From the NCBI GenBank assembly GCA_017478225.1, contig JAFVDX010000009.1, positions 1 through 64,000 on the forward strand: DNA of 64,000 nt, read 5' to 3'. The notes beneath the pieces are model-generated. The model made no database searches, was not told the origin of the DNA, and saw only the letters and a program-made list of their open reading frames with translations. How positions within the stretch are numbered: the stretch's first letter is position 1; each line of letters begins with the position of its first letter. The position numbers were made by a program, and so were the translations under genes. This document shows, piece after piece, positions 17,598 through 25,748 of the stretch. Source of the stretch: Paludibacteraceae bacterium (GTDB lineage Bacteria; Bacteroidota; Bacteroidia; Bacteroidales; Paludibacteraceae).

Positions 17598-20087
17598 ATG
17601 AAAAAATTAACTCTTTTCTTGTCCGCTTTGCTAATATGCGTGACAACATTTGCAGCCAGCATAGGTGCGCCTGCAAGCATTGATTTCGGCACCTATAACT
17701 TATTCAACTTAGAAGAAGTTGAAGACTCGTTAGACATCAATATGTCGCCTTCCGAAATCTCGTCTGGGGGTATATACCTTGAAGTGTTGAATAACCCCGA
17801 AGGAGTTTTCTATGTTAAAAACACATGGGCATATCCAAGCGGCTATGTTGATTATCACGGAAAAGAACGCGCAAAGATTTATTTCTACGCTCTTGAGGCA
17901 GGAACCTACGAGGCAACATTGCGACTTGGCGCTGCAGATACTTACAACAGTGCTACAAATACCTATAGTGTTTATCAAGATGTAGCACTGAAAGTAGTAG
18001 TGGTCAACGAAAAACCCAAAACTACTACCTATGAGTTGGTCACAAGTAGCAATCCGCTTAAAGATGGTGATGTAGTAGTATTTGCTAACACTGCTAATCA
18101 AGTAATAGCAGGAGAATTCGATGGGGCTGCATTACTCGCAGTTTCGGATATTATTTATTTTGACACAGAGAAAAACACTGTAGAGGTGCCCGCTTCTGCT
18201 ACTACATTCACTGCAAACAAGTATTCAGGAGGTTTCCAATTTACTAATACCGCAACCAGCAAAAAACTACTTTTGGATGTAACAAGCAACAATGGTAAAG
18301 GTGCATTCTCTTATGAAGACGGATTGGCTACATGGTCAGTTGAAGTTGACAACAAAGGCGAAGCAATTATCAGTCGCAATTCCGACAATAGTTATCCAAT
18401 AAATTGCGTCAGCGGAAGCCTTGGATATCGTTTCAAACCATATAAAACAGACCAAAATGTATATGTCAACCTTTATAAAAAGGCAGGTGAAGAACAGACA
18501 GTAACCACTACTTTCAGCGTAAATCCAAGCGATGTATTAGATTTTGGACAAGTAGAAGCAGGTAGTGGCGTTGTTAGCAAAAATATTGTTTTCAACGCAA
18601 CTAATCTCGGAGAAAATATAGAAGTAATTATTAGTGGAGATGATGAGACGCATTTCACACTTGACGAATCAAAATTAGATGGCGCTAAAGGAGGCACATT
18701 AGTTGTTAATTTCAAAAACGACCTTGTGGCAGGAGATTATAAAACCACTCTCATGTATTCCGCTAAAGATATTGATAATAAACCATTAGACGGAGAAATA
18801 CTGATTAAAGTAAAAGTAGTTGCTCAAGCAAGCCAACTCAATGTTCCCGCAACTGTTGACTTAGGTAGTAGCGAATATGACGGTAACAATAAATCTGCAA
18901 GCAAAAACATAAGCATCACAGCAAGTCATATTGACTCTAACCAAGGTTATCTATTAGGTTGGGAAAACGATAGTCAAGCCACATTCACCTACAACGACAA
19001 TAGTCTGCCCAAAGACTGCAATGGGACACTAAAGATTTCGCTTGCCGATGGTGTTTCAGAGGTAGGTAAGTACGAAGAAAAATTAATGATATATGCTATA
19101 GGACAAGATGCTGTTGAGCATACTAAGTCTATAACCGTTACTTACGAAATTACAGAGCAGCAACAGGCACCTGCCGCAACAGGCGTCGTAATCAGCCAAT
19201 CCACACTCTCGCTTCAAGAAGATGCTACTGCCACTCTCACTGCCATTGTTCAACCGAGCGATGCAGAGCAAAATGTAGTATGGGAAAGCGACAACGAGGC
19301 CGTTGCTACTGTCGCTAATGGTGTGGTTACTGCTATTGCAGAAGGTACTGCAAATATCACTGTGAAAGTTGCCTCCAACTTGTCACTGACAGATATATGT
19401 GTGGTCAATGTAACTAAAAAACAAGAACCGGTAAAAGTATGGTATTCTCTTGTTTCCAATGCAACCACTCTGCAAGATGGCGACAAGATTGTATTTGCCA
19501 TTAATACCAATGATGTGAAGGCTGTAGCCGGTGATTTTGATAATAACGGTCTTAAAGTAGTTACTGAAGGTGTAGAATTTGACGGAGACAAAGTTGCCGC
19601 AGCCAATGCTTTAGTATTTGAACTCGTAGAAGTTGAAGGTGGTTGGAATCTGAAGTTTGCCGACGGAACATTAGGTGTAAATACAAGCAAGGCCAACTTA
19701 AACAAAACCGGTAATAATGGTGTTTGGACATTTGAGGCTGACCAAACAGGCGTTTATGCTCTTAATGCTACACAAGCAGGCAAAGGACTCCGCTACAATC
19801 CTAACAACGGCTCACCACTGATTCGTTATTACAACAGCAACTATGCTAACTTATATGTTTATACTCTCACACCTCACGAGGCTGCCACCACTTGCAATAA
19901 CATACAAATAGAAGGCATCACATTCATAAACAACGAAATACAGAATCCTGAAGACAAACAACTGAATGTATATAATGCCAATGGTATGCTGGTAGTAACT
20001 TCTACAACCAATATCAATATGAGCGGATTTGCTCAAGGATTATATATTATCCGCTGCGGAAAAGAAACAATGAAGGTGATTAAATAA
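17598..20087 (+). CDS. Secreted Ig-like (BIG2) protein with type IX secretion tail
   Basis: An 829-residue protein with a signal peptide (MKKLTLFLSALLICVTTFAA). Two homologous modules occur near 140-293 and 613-757: both start with a Y-LV-S-x-LxDGD-V-FA pattern and end with a YNSNYANLYVY-like strand. Between them lie beta-sandwich repeats (about 300-520) and a BIG2-like domain (about 525-606, SLQEDATATLTAIVQPSDAEQNVVWESDNEAVATV with pauses). The C-terminal 75 residues (LNVYNANGMLVVTS, then GLYIIRCGKETMKVIK) form a type IX sorting domain. It is thus predicted to be exported by the PorT-dependent machinery and attached or released at the surface. Ligand unknown. Confidence 0.88.
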   Translation: MKKLTLFLSALLICVTTFAASIGAPASIDFGTYNLFNLEEVEDSLDINMSPSEISSGGIYLEVLNNPEGVFYVKNTWAYPSGYVDYHGKERAKIYFYALEAGTYEATLRLGAADTYNSATNTYSVYQDVALKVVVVNEKPKTTTYELVTSSNPLKDGDVVVFANTANQVIAGEFDGAALLAVSDIIYFDTEKNTVEVPASATTFTANKYSGGFQFTNTATSKKLLLDVTSNNGKGAFSYEDGLATWSVEVDNKGEAIISRNSDNSYPINCVSGSLGYRFKPYKTDQNVYVNLYKKAGEEQTVTTTFSVNPSDVLDFGQVEAGSGVVSKNIVFNATNLGENIEVIISGDDETHFTLDESKLDGAKGGTLVVNFKNDLVAGDYKTTLMYSAKDIDNKPLDGEILIKVKVVAQASQLNVPATVDLGSSEYDGNNKSASKNISITASHIDSNQGYLLGWENDSQATFTYNDNSLPKDCNGTLKISLADGVSEVGKYEEKLMIYAIGQDAVEHTKSITVTYEITEQQQAPAATGVVISQSTLSLQEDATATLTAIVQPSDAEQNVVWESDNEAVATVANGVVTAIAEGTANITVKVASNLSLTDICVVNVTKKQEPVKVWYSLVSNATTLQDGDKIVFAINTNDVKAVAGDFDNNGLKVVTEGVEFDGDKVAAANALVFELVEVEGGWNLKFADGTLGVNTSKANLNKTGNNGVWTFEADQTGVYALNATQAGKGLRYNPNNGSPLIRYYNSNYANLYVYTLTPHEAATTCNNIQIEGITFINNEIQNPEDKQLNVYNANGMLVVTSTTNINMSGFAQGLYIIRCGKETMKVIK

Positions 20088-20981
20088 ATGAAACAACCTA
20101 AAAACAAACAAACGCGCCTTCGGGTGCACGAATCGACTCTGCTCATGCCGTTTCTTCTCTTGAAGATGGGCGGCATGAGCCGCCAGTCGGTTAAACAACT
20201 GCTCTCACACAGACAAGTAAGCGTTAATGGGGAAATTCAAACTCGATTTGACTTACAACTCAATCAAGGCGATGAGATAGTTATTGATAGTCAAAGTGCA
20301 AAACAAGAGTTAAGACACCCCAAACTAAAGATAATATATGAGGACGAAGCATTAATAGTATGCGAAAAGAAACGAGGTTTGCTTACTGTGCCTACCATTG
20401 CCACTTCTAAAGAAACTACTTGTTTTAGTATCTTGAAACATTATGTACGACAAGCCAACCCAAGAGCAAGAATATATGTGGTCCATCGATTAGACAGAGA
20501 AACAAGCGGTCTGCTGGTGTTTGCCAAAACTCCTGAATTACAACATTATATGCGCGACTATTGGAAAGAATTGGTAACCAAACGAACATATATTGCTGTT
20601 GCAGAAGGTGTTATTGACCAACAAGAAGGTCAAATAAAAACATGGTTTACAGAAGACAAACGCAATGCAGTGGTATATTCATCACCTGTTGATGATGGTG
20701 GTCAGTTGGCTATAACTAATTATCGTGTCATCAAAACTAATGAAAAATACTCATTAGTTGAATTGCACTTGGAAACAGGACGCACTAATCAAATCAGAGT
20801 GCATTTAGCATCTATTGGTCATCCCGTACTTGGCGATCGCAAATATGGTTCGGGTAACCCATCACCTATTGATCGCTTGGCATTACACGCCAGAATAGTT
20901 GAGTTTATCCATCCTCTTTCTGAGCAAATCGTTCATTTTGAAACTCCTGTCCCTCGAGAATTCCTAAAGTTATTTCACTAA
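20088..20981 (+). CDS. RluA-family pseudouridine synthase
   Basis: A 297-residue protein with an N-terminal S4 RNA-binding domain (about 15-70) and the RluA catalytic motif HRLDRETSGLL at 133-143, Asp136 being the nucleophile. The LHLETGRTNQIRVH block follows. It isomerises uridine in rRNA or tRNA. Its ATG directly follows the stop codon of the secreted protein gene with no gap. Which site it modifies is not clear; a second family member (37787-38818) looks like RluD. Confidence 0.92.
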   Translation: MKQPKNKQTRLRVHESTLLMPFLLLKMGGMSRQSVKQLLSHRQVSVNGEIQTRFDLQLNQGDEIVIDSQSAKQELRHPKLKIIYEDEALIVCEKKRGLLTVPTIATSKETTCFSILKHYVRQANPRARIYVVHRLDRETSGLLVFAKTPELQHYMRDYWKELVTKRTYIAVAEGVIDQQEGQIKTWFTEDKRNAVVYSSPVDDGGQLAITNYRVIKTNEKYSLVELHLETGRTNQIRVHLASIGHPVLGDRKYGSGNPSPIDRLALHARIVEFIHPLSEQIVHFETPVPREFLKLFH

Positions 20982-21027
20982 TTCGGCAAGTCTTTTAGTA
21001 TATACATCCCAATATATTTAACATTTA

Positions 21028-21056
21028 AGGAAGTGTCAACATGCTGACACTCCCTC
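21028..21056. terminator. Bidirectional terminator between rluA-like gene and nfnAB
   Basis: A stem AGTGTCA / TGACACT (21032-21038 and 21045-21051) with an ACATGC loop, flanked by GG and CC, lies between two convergent genes. AT-rich sequence follows on both sides. Confidence 0.75.
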
Positions 21057-21080
21057 ATTTAATATTTATCATTTTTATTT

Positions 21081-23441
21081 TTACCTTTGCATCAATTGTT
21101 GGTGCATTGCCGCTGCTGCACGACGGCCATCAGACATCGCCAGAATAACAGTTGCACCACCTCGCACAATATCTCCGCCTGCATAAAGAACAGGGATATT
21201 TGATTGTAGATTCTCATCCACCTCAATAGTACCCTTGCGGCTTACTGCAAGTTCCTTAAGAGAAGAAGGAATAATAGGATTAGGACTTACACCTACTGCA
21301 ACTATAACCATATCCACATCTATTTCTAATGTTTCCCCTTCCACAGGTATAGGCGAACGCCTTCCGCTTTCATCAGGTTCTCCAAGTGTCATAACCTGCA
21401 AAATAGCCTTATTGACACGCCCCTTCTCATCAGCCTCGTATCTTATAGGATTATGCAAAGTTAAAAACTCCACTCCTTCTTCTTTTGCGTGCTTTACCTC
21501 TTCTATTCTTGCAGGCATTTCTTGTTCCGACCTACGATAAACAATCATAGCCCTCTCTGCACCAAGTCGTTTGGCTGTACGCACCGCATCCATGGCAGTA
21601 TTGCCACCACCTACCACCATCACTTGCTTTCCATAAAGAACCGGAGTGTCAGTATCCTCTTTTGCGGCACCCATCAAATTGACACGAGTCAGATATTCAT
21701 TAGAAGACATTACCCCTATCAAATTCTCACCTTCTATACCCATAAAACGGGGCAAACCGGCACCTGAGGCTACAAATATACCACTGTAATCTTTTTGAAG
21801 TTCCTCAATAGTAATTGTCTTACCTATAATGGTATCTTTCAAGAAATGCACACCCATTTGTTCTAATGACTTTATCTCTTGATCAACTATTTTATTGGGC
21901 AAACGATATTCAGGTATTCCGTACTTAAGCACACCGCCTATTTCATGCAATGCCTCAAAGACAGTTACATCATATCCATATTTTGCCATATCACCTGCAA
22001 AAGTCAAACCGGCAGGTCCCGAACCCACTACTGCTATTTTTTTACCATTTGACTCAGCCATTTTCACCTCTGCTTTACCGGCTTTTTTAAGAGCCTCATC
22101 AGCAGCAAACCTTTCAAGATAACCAATAGCAACAGGCTCAGAATTCATTTTATGGTGAATACACTGTGCCTCACATTGCTTTTCTTGAGGGCATACTCGT
22201 CCGCAAACAGCCGGCAAACTACTGCTTTCTCTGATAACAGAATACGCTCCATCTATATCTCCTGCCTCTATTCGTTTTACAAAAGCAGGTATATTGATAT
22301 TTACAGGGCAGCCTTGTACACAACCAGGATTGGCACAATCCAAGCAACGCTTCGCCTCAGTCAAAGCCATTTGAAGAGTCAGCCCCTGATTAACCTCTTT
22401 ATAAAGAGTAGTTGCACGATACGCAGGATCTAATTCAGGCATTTTCACACGAGGTATGGCAGTACGCTCTTTGGGCTTAGTCTGCAGTCTTAGTTGCTTA
22501 CGCCATTCGGCATCACGATCATTTGATACAGAAACAGCACATTGCACCGCAATTGGTTGTTCACACTCTGCATTTATCGCATCACATTCTTGTTTTTGGG
22601 AGTTATTTAATCCTGCCTCATGAGTTGTTGAAAACTTTTCGTATGCCTCTTTTTCCTCTTCTCGATACCCACCTAATCGTTTGAGCATCTCATCAAAATC
22701 TACTTTATGAGCATCAAACTCAGGTCCATCAACGCACACGAAACGAGTTTTTCCGTCAACTGTTACACGACAAGCACCACACATCCCTGTACCATCAACC
22801 ATAATTGTGTTAAGAGATGCCTCAGTCGGGATATTATATTTTTTTGTAAGCAGGCTAACAAATTTCATCATTATTGCAGGCCCGATGGTTATACACTTAT
22901 CCACCTTCTCTCGTTCAACCACCATCTCTATACCTTGAGTAACAAGACCTTTAGTGCCATAAGAGCCATCGTCGGTCATAATCACCACATCGTCAGAATA
23001 CTTAGCCAATTGAGGTTCAAGTATAATCAAATCTTTAGTGCGAGCAGCAAGCACCGTTATCACTTTATTGCCTGCTTCTTTCAATGCTTTTGCGATAGGC
23101 AACATCGGTGCGGCACCTACTCCGCCACAAGCACATATTACCGTACCAAACTTTTGTATATCAGTTGCTTTGCCTAAAGGACCGACTACATCTGCTAATT
23201 CTTCGCTTACATTTTTCTCGCACAACTTAGCAGAACTTACTCCTATACGCTGCACTACCAGTGTGATGGTTCCTTTTTCTACATCACTATCAGCAATAGT
23301 TAGCGGCATTCGCTCGCCTCGCTCATCAACTCTCACTATCACAAAATGCCCGGCACGGCGGCTTTTGGCAATCAAAGGAGCCTCTATCACCAACTCACAT
23401 ACATTCTCAGAAAAGAATTGTTTAGAAAGAATACGATTCAT
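21081..23441 (-). CDS. Fused NADH-dependent ferredoxin:NADP oxidoreductase (NfnA-NfnB)
   Basis: A 786-residue fusion. Residues 1 to about 270 are an NfnA / dihydroorotate-dehydrogenase K-like FAD-NAD module with a [2Fe-2S] site (Asp216 and Cys221, Cys224, Cys236; Asp/Cys3 ligation is known for NfnA). Residues about 310-786 are a GltD/NfnB-like module with two Cys4 sites (Cys366, 369, 374, 378 and Cys413, 417, 423, 427) and two dinucleotide folds (VVGSGPAGL near 473, VVGGGNTAMD). Databases often name this fusion a bifunctional DHOD B / glutamate synthase. It likely exchanges electrons among NADH, NADPH and ferredoxin by bifurcation. Its leader carries the 94-bp element shared with feoAB. Confidence 0.92.
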   Translation of the reverse strand: MNRILSKQFFSENVCELVIEAPLIAKSRRAGHFVIVRVDERGERMPLTIADSDVEKGTITLVVQRIGVSSAKLCEKNVSEELADVVGPLGKATDIQKFGTVICACGGVGAAPMLPIAKALKEAGNKVITVLAARTKDLIILEPQLAKYSDDVVIMTDDGSYGTKGLVTQGIEMVVEREKVDKCITIGPAIMMKFVSLLTKKYNIPTEASLNTIMVDGTGMCGACRVTVDGKTRFVCVDGPEFDAHKVDFDEMLKRLGGYREEEKEAYEKFSTTHEAGLNNSQKQECDAINAECEQPIAVQCAVSVSNDRDAEWRKQLRLQTKPKERTAIPRVKMPELDPAYRATTLYKEVNQGLTLQMALTEAKRCLDCANPGCVQGCPVNINIPAFVKRIEAGDIDGAYSVIRESSSLPAVCGRVCPQEKQCEAQCIHHKMNSEPVAIGYLERFAADEALKKAGKAEVKMAESNGKKIAVVGSGPAGLTFAGDMAKYGYDVTVFEALHEIGGVLKYGIPEYRLPNKIVDQEIKSLEQMGVHFLKDTIIGKTITIEELQKDYSGIFVASGAGLPRFMGIEGENLIGVMSSNEYLTRVNLMGAAKEDTDTPVLYGKQVMVVGGGNTAMDAVRTAKRLGAERAMIVYRRSEQEMPARIEEVKHAKEEGVEFLTLHNPIRYEADEKGRVNKAILQVMTLGEPDESGRRSPIPVEGETLEIDVDMVIVAVGVSPNPIIPSSLKELAVSRKGTIEVDENLQSNIPVLYAGGDIVRGGATVILAMSDGRRAAAAMHQQLMQR

Positions 23442-23464
23442 AATAATAATTTTAAATTATAGCC

Positions 23465-23558
23465 TTCTATATAACAAATCTGTTATTACATTTTTTTGTT
23501 TTGGTAGCGGGCGAGGACCGGCAAGCCTACCGCGTTCCAAATGATGGCTGCAAAATTA
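23465..23558 (-). promoter_or_regulatory. Candidate conserved leader RNA, copy A (upstream of nfnAB)
   Basis: This 94-bp block is 91/94 identical to 61201-61294 and lies in the same orientation relative to the downstream gene. In the minus direction it starts at the -7 box TAATTTTG, runs through a GC-rich core around GGAACGCGGTAGGC, and ends with a hairpin ATAACA-GATT-TGTTAT about 25-40 bases before the ATG. A second small hairpin CGGTA-GGCT-TGCCG is possible. The mismatches are isolated and the flanks are unrelated. I read it as a cis-acting leader; a dispersed repeat is the alternative. Confidence 0.6.
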
Positions 23559-23580
23559 AGCAAAAAAAATCAAATACAAA
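23551..23580 (-). promoter_or_regulatory. nfnAB promoter
   Basis: Minus strand -7 TAATTTTG (23551-23558), 18-bp spacer, -33 TTTG (23577-23580). The expected transcript start lies about 100 bp before the ATG, so the leader contains the conserved element. Confidence 0.65.
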
Positions 23581-23616
23581 AAAAGAGCCTGTCCAACGAA
23601 AATGTCAGACAGACTC
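23576..23616 (-). terminator. rpsP terminator
   Basis: In the minus direction GAGTCTGTC (23608-23616) pairs with GACAGGCTC (23585-23593) with one G-T wobble and a 14-nt loop, followed by a run of seven T. It lies 24 bp past the rpsP stop and overlaps the upstream part of the nfnAB promoter. Confidence 0.8.
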
Positions 23617-23639
23617 GTTTGTTTTGCCAATTAAGAGAA

Positions 23640-24167
23640 TTATTCAGCAGCCTGCTCTGCAGGTGCTTCTGTATTCTCAGCAGCGGCAGCCGCCTCAGCC
23701 TCGATAGCCTCTTGGTGCTTCTTTGCTAATTCAGCAGCCTTTTGTTTGTTGGCTTCTACCTCTGCAGCGTGACGCTCTTTAAGTACCTTCTGCAATTTCT
23801 CTGCCTCAGATGCAGATATTTTGCCATCCTTTGCAAGTCTTTCTGCTTTCCATGCGTCAAACTTACGCTGTGCAGCAGCCTCGTCAAAAGCACCTTTCTT
23901 AACACCACCTTGCAAGTGCTTCATCAGATATACGCCCTCATGAGAGAGAATATTGCGAGCAGTATCAGTAGCCTGAGCACCAACAGTTACCCAATAGAGA
24001 GCACGCTCGAAGTTCAAATCTACTGTTGCGGGATTGGTGTTAGGATTGTACGAGCCTATACGCTCAATGTACTTACCATCACGAGGAGAACGGCTGTCTG
24101 CCACTATAATGTGGTAGTATGCATAGTCCTTATGACCATGACGAGCCAAACGAATTTTTGTTGCCAT
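23640..24167 (-). CDS. rpsP: 30S ribosomal protein S16 with long acidic/Ala-rich tail
   Basis: A 175-residue protein. The S16 core (1 to about 85: [23 protein letters not shown] with breaks, then [16 protein letters not shown] and [13 protein letters not shown]) is complete. The C-terminal extension (about 86-175) is rich in Ala, Glu and Lys, as seen in other Bacteroidota S16. It binds 16S rRNA during early 30S assembly. It has its own promoter, a hairpin in its leader and a terminator, so it is transcribed alone. Confidence 0.97.
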   Translation of the reverse strand: MATKIRLARHGHKDYAYYHIIVADSRSPRDGKYIERIGSYNPNTNPATVDLNFERALYWVTVGAQATDTARNILSHEGVYLMKHLQGGVKKGAFDEAAAQRKFDAWKAERLAKDGKISASEAEKLQKVLKERHAAEVEANKQKAAELAKKHQEAIEAEAAAAAENTEAPAEQAAE

Positions 24168-24184
24168 AAAATTTAGTTATTTTT

Positions 24185-24200
24185 GAGGCACGCGTGCCTC
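24185..24200 (-). promoter_or_regulatory. 16-bp perfect palindrome in the rpsP leader
   Basis: GAGGCACG/CGTGCCTC lies 17 bp upstream of the rpsP ATG and downstream of its promoter. In RNA it gives a GAGGCA / TGCCTC stem with a CGCG loop. It could be an S16 autoregulatory site or a stabilising hairpin; there is no T-run right after it, so it is not a plain terminator. Confidence 0.5.
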
Positions 24201-24235
24201 GGGTTAATAATACACTCCTTTCACGAAAGAGCGCG

Positions 24236-24267
24236 CAAAATTACTAACTTCTTTTTGATTATGCAAA
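24236..24267 (-). promoter_or_regulatory. rpsP promoter
   Basis: Minus strand -7 TAATTTTG (24236-24243), 20-bp spacer and -33 TTTG (24264-24267). The leader to the ATG is about 62 nt. Confidence 0.85.
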
Positions 24268-24270
24268 TAA

Positions 24271-24302
24271 TTTGTGTAATTTCAAGAATTATATTACCTT
24301 TG
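24271..24302 (+). promoter_or_regulatory. efp promoter
   Basis: Plus strand -33 TTTG (24271-24274), 20-bp spacer and -7 TACCTTTG (24295-24302). It is back to back with the rpsP promoter, the two -33 boxes being 3 bp apart. Confidence 0.88.
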
Positions 24303-24347
24303 CACCGTGAAAGTTAAATAAAGTAAAACAATAAATTATAAATCAGT

Positions 24348-24914
24348 ATGATTAACTCGCAAGACATTAAAAACGGCGTTTGCATTCGTATGGATGGTCG
24401 TTTGTATTTTGTTATTGAATTTCTGCATGTAAAACCCGGTAAGGGCAACACTATTATGCGCGTTAAATTTAAAGATGTAGTAGATGGTCGCGTATTGGAG
24501 CGTCGCTTTAATATCGGCGAGAAATTGGAAGATGTACGCGTAGAGCGTCGCCCATATCAGTACCTGTATCAGGAAGGCGCAGACTATATCTTTATGAATC
24601 AGGAAACATACGAACAAATTCCAATCACTCATGATCTTATCACAGGTGTTGATTATCTTAAAGAGGGAATGATTGTGGATGTAGTCAGTGATGCATCAAC
24701 CGACACTGTTCTGTTTGCCGAATTGCCTACTAAAGTAGAATTACAAATAGTTTATACAGAGCCCGGACTCAAAGGCGACACTGCAACCAACACTCTTAAA
24801 CCTGCTAAGTTGGAGACAGGAGCAGAAATCCGAGTTCCACTCTTCATCAACGAAGGTGAGATAGTACGCGTAGATACTCGCGATGGCAGTTATTGCGAAC
24901 GAGTAAAAGCATAA
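24348..24914 (+). CDS. efp: Elongation factor P
   Basis: A 188-residue protein of family length with three beta-barrel domains. The tip loop reads VKPGKGNTIMR at 28-38 with Lys32 at the position modified in many bacteria. The C-terminal signature region is TLKPAKLETGAEIRVPLFINEGE with DTRDGSYCERV at the end. It relieves ribosome stalling at polyproline stretches, such as the seven prolines of the TonB linker in this window. It is monocistronic, with its own promoter and a strong terminator. Confidence 0.97.
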   Translation: MINSQDIKNGVCIRMDGRLYFVIEFLHVKPGKGNTIMRVKFKDVVDGRVLERRFNIGEKLEDVRVERRPYQYLYQEGADYIFMNQETYEQIPITHDLITGVDYLKEGMIVDVVSDASTDTVLFAELPTKVELQIVYTEPGLKGDTATNTLKPAKLETGAEIRVPLFINEGEIVRVDTRDGSYCERVKA

Positions 24915-24936
24915 TATCAAAAATACAAATACAAAT

Positions 24937-24975
24937 AAAAGGCTGAATAATGTGTCGTTATTCAGCCTTTTATAT
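24937..24975 (+). terminator. efp terminator (probably bidirectional)
   Basis: A perfect 14-bp stem AAAAGGCTGAATAA / TTATTCAGCCTTTT (24937-24950 and 24958-24971) with a TGTGTCG loop. A/T runs on both sides let it serve efp and the convergent porT gene. Confidence 0.92.
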
Positions 24976-25000
24976 TATACTTTTCAGAGCAGTTTAACTC

Positions 25001-25696
25001 TTATTCAAAGTTAAAAGTCAAAGTGATTTGATGGTTAGTAAGTTTCTTGATAGAGCGTGTATAATACTCATCTTGCACTGCCACTTCCGGCCGTTGATCT
25101 ATGGGTGTAATAACATTATTAAATCCTATACTATAAGTCAGTTGTGGGCAGAACTTAAACCAATTGAAATAAAAGTCACAACCAAATCCAAACTCTATAA
25201 AATAGTCCAGTGGTCGTTGTAACACAGGTTTGGATTTATCTTTACTTACATCATAACTAATACCACCTCCACCTATAAGATAAGGTCGATAGTTAACTTC
25301 TCTTTCTGCCGACCACTTAAGATATAACGGCACATATACAGGTAATGATAGCACTTCTGTTGTGAAACGGCGCTGAGGCTCAGATTGAGTTTTGTAGGTA
25401 ATACTTTTAGAGCCAAATCCCATTCCGGGAGTAAAACGTAGATTCAAATGCCTACTCAGCCTAAGATCCGTAATAAACCCTACGGAAAATCCGGGGAACA
25501 TACCGCTTGTACGAGTGTGATAAATCTCACCATCTATCACCTCATTAGAGTCATAAGTACCAAACGCCATGAAATTTATACCAAGAGAAAATCCGAAATG
25601 AAACAATTTGTCGTCTATATATGGACGATTCTGAGCAGTTGCTCTTCCTAAAGAGATAAAGCCAACAAGTAATAATATGCAAAGACTACGCTTCAC
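25001..25696 (-). CDS. porT: PorT, type IX secretion system outer-membrane-associated protein
   Basis: A 231-residue protein starting at GTG (25694-25696) with a signal peptide ending near ATA-Q22. The start of the mature chain, RPYIDDKLFHFGFSLGIN (24-41), is the PorT/SprT signature as I know it from Porphyromonas gingivalis and Flavobacterium. The rest is a beta-barrel pattern ending in an aromatic strand ITLTFNFE. PorT is needed for type IX secretion of proteins with a C-terminal sorting domain, such as the one at 17598-20087. It lies 52 bp downstream of fabG, probably in one transcript. Confidence 0.88.
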   Translation of the reverse strand: MKRSLCILLLVGFISLGRATAQNRPYIDDKLFHFGFSLGINFMAFGTYDSNEVIDGEIYHTRTSGMFPGFSVGFITDLRLSRHLNLRFTPGMGFGSKSITYKTQSEPQRRFTTEVLSLPVYVPLYLKWSAEREVNYRPYLIGGGGISYDVSKDKSKPVLQRPLDYFIEFGFGCDFYFNWFKFCPQLTYSIGFNNVITPIDQRPEVAVQDEYYTRSIKKLTNHQITLTFNFE

Positions 25697-25748
25697 TTAA
25701 TTTCTAATTCTTTCTCTTAGTTATTCAATATATAGCGCATAGTGCAGA

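Noticed and set aside
23501..23707. Plus-strand frame whose first 15 residues equal those of a frame at 61237-61458 (MVAGEDRQAYRVPND)
   Set aside because: The similarity comes only from the 94-bp element read in antisense. The frames start at TTG and diverge fully outside the repeat, and the first overlaps the rpsP terminator and gene.
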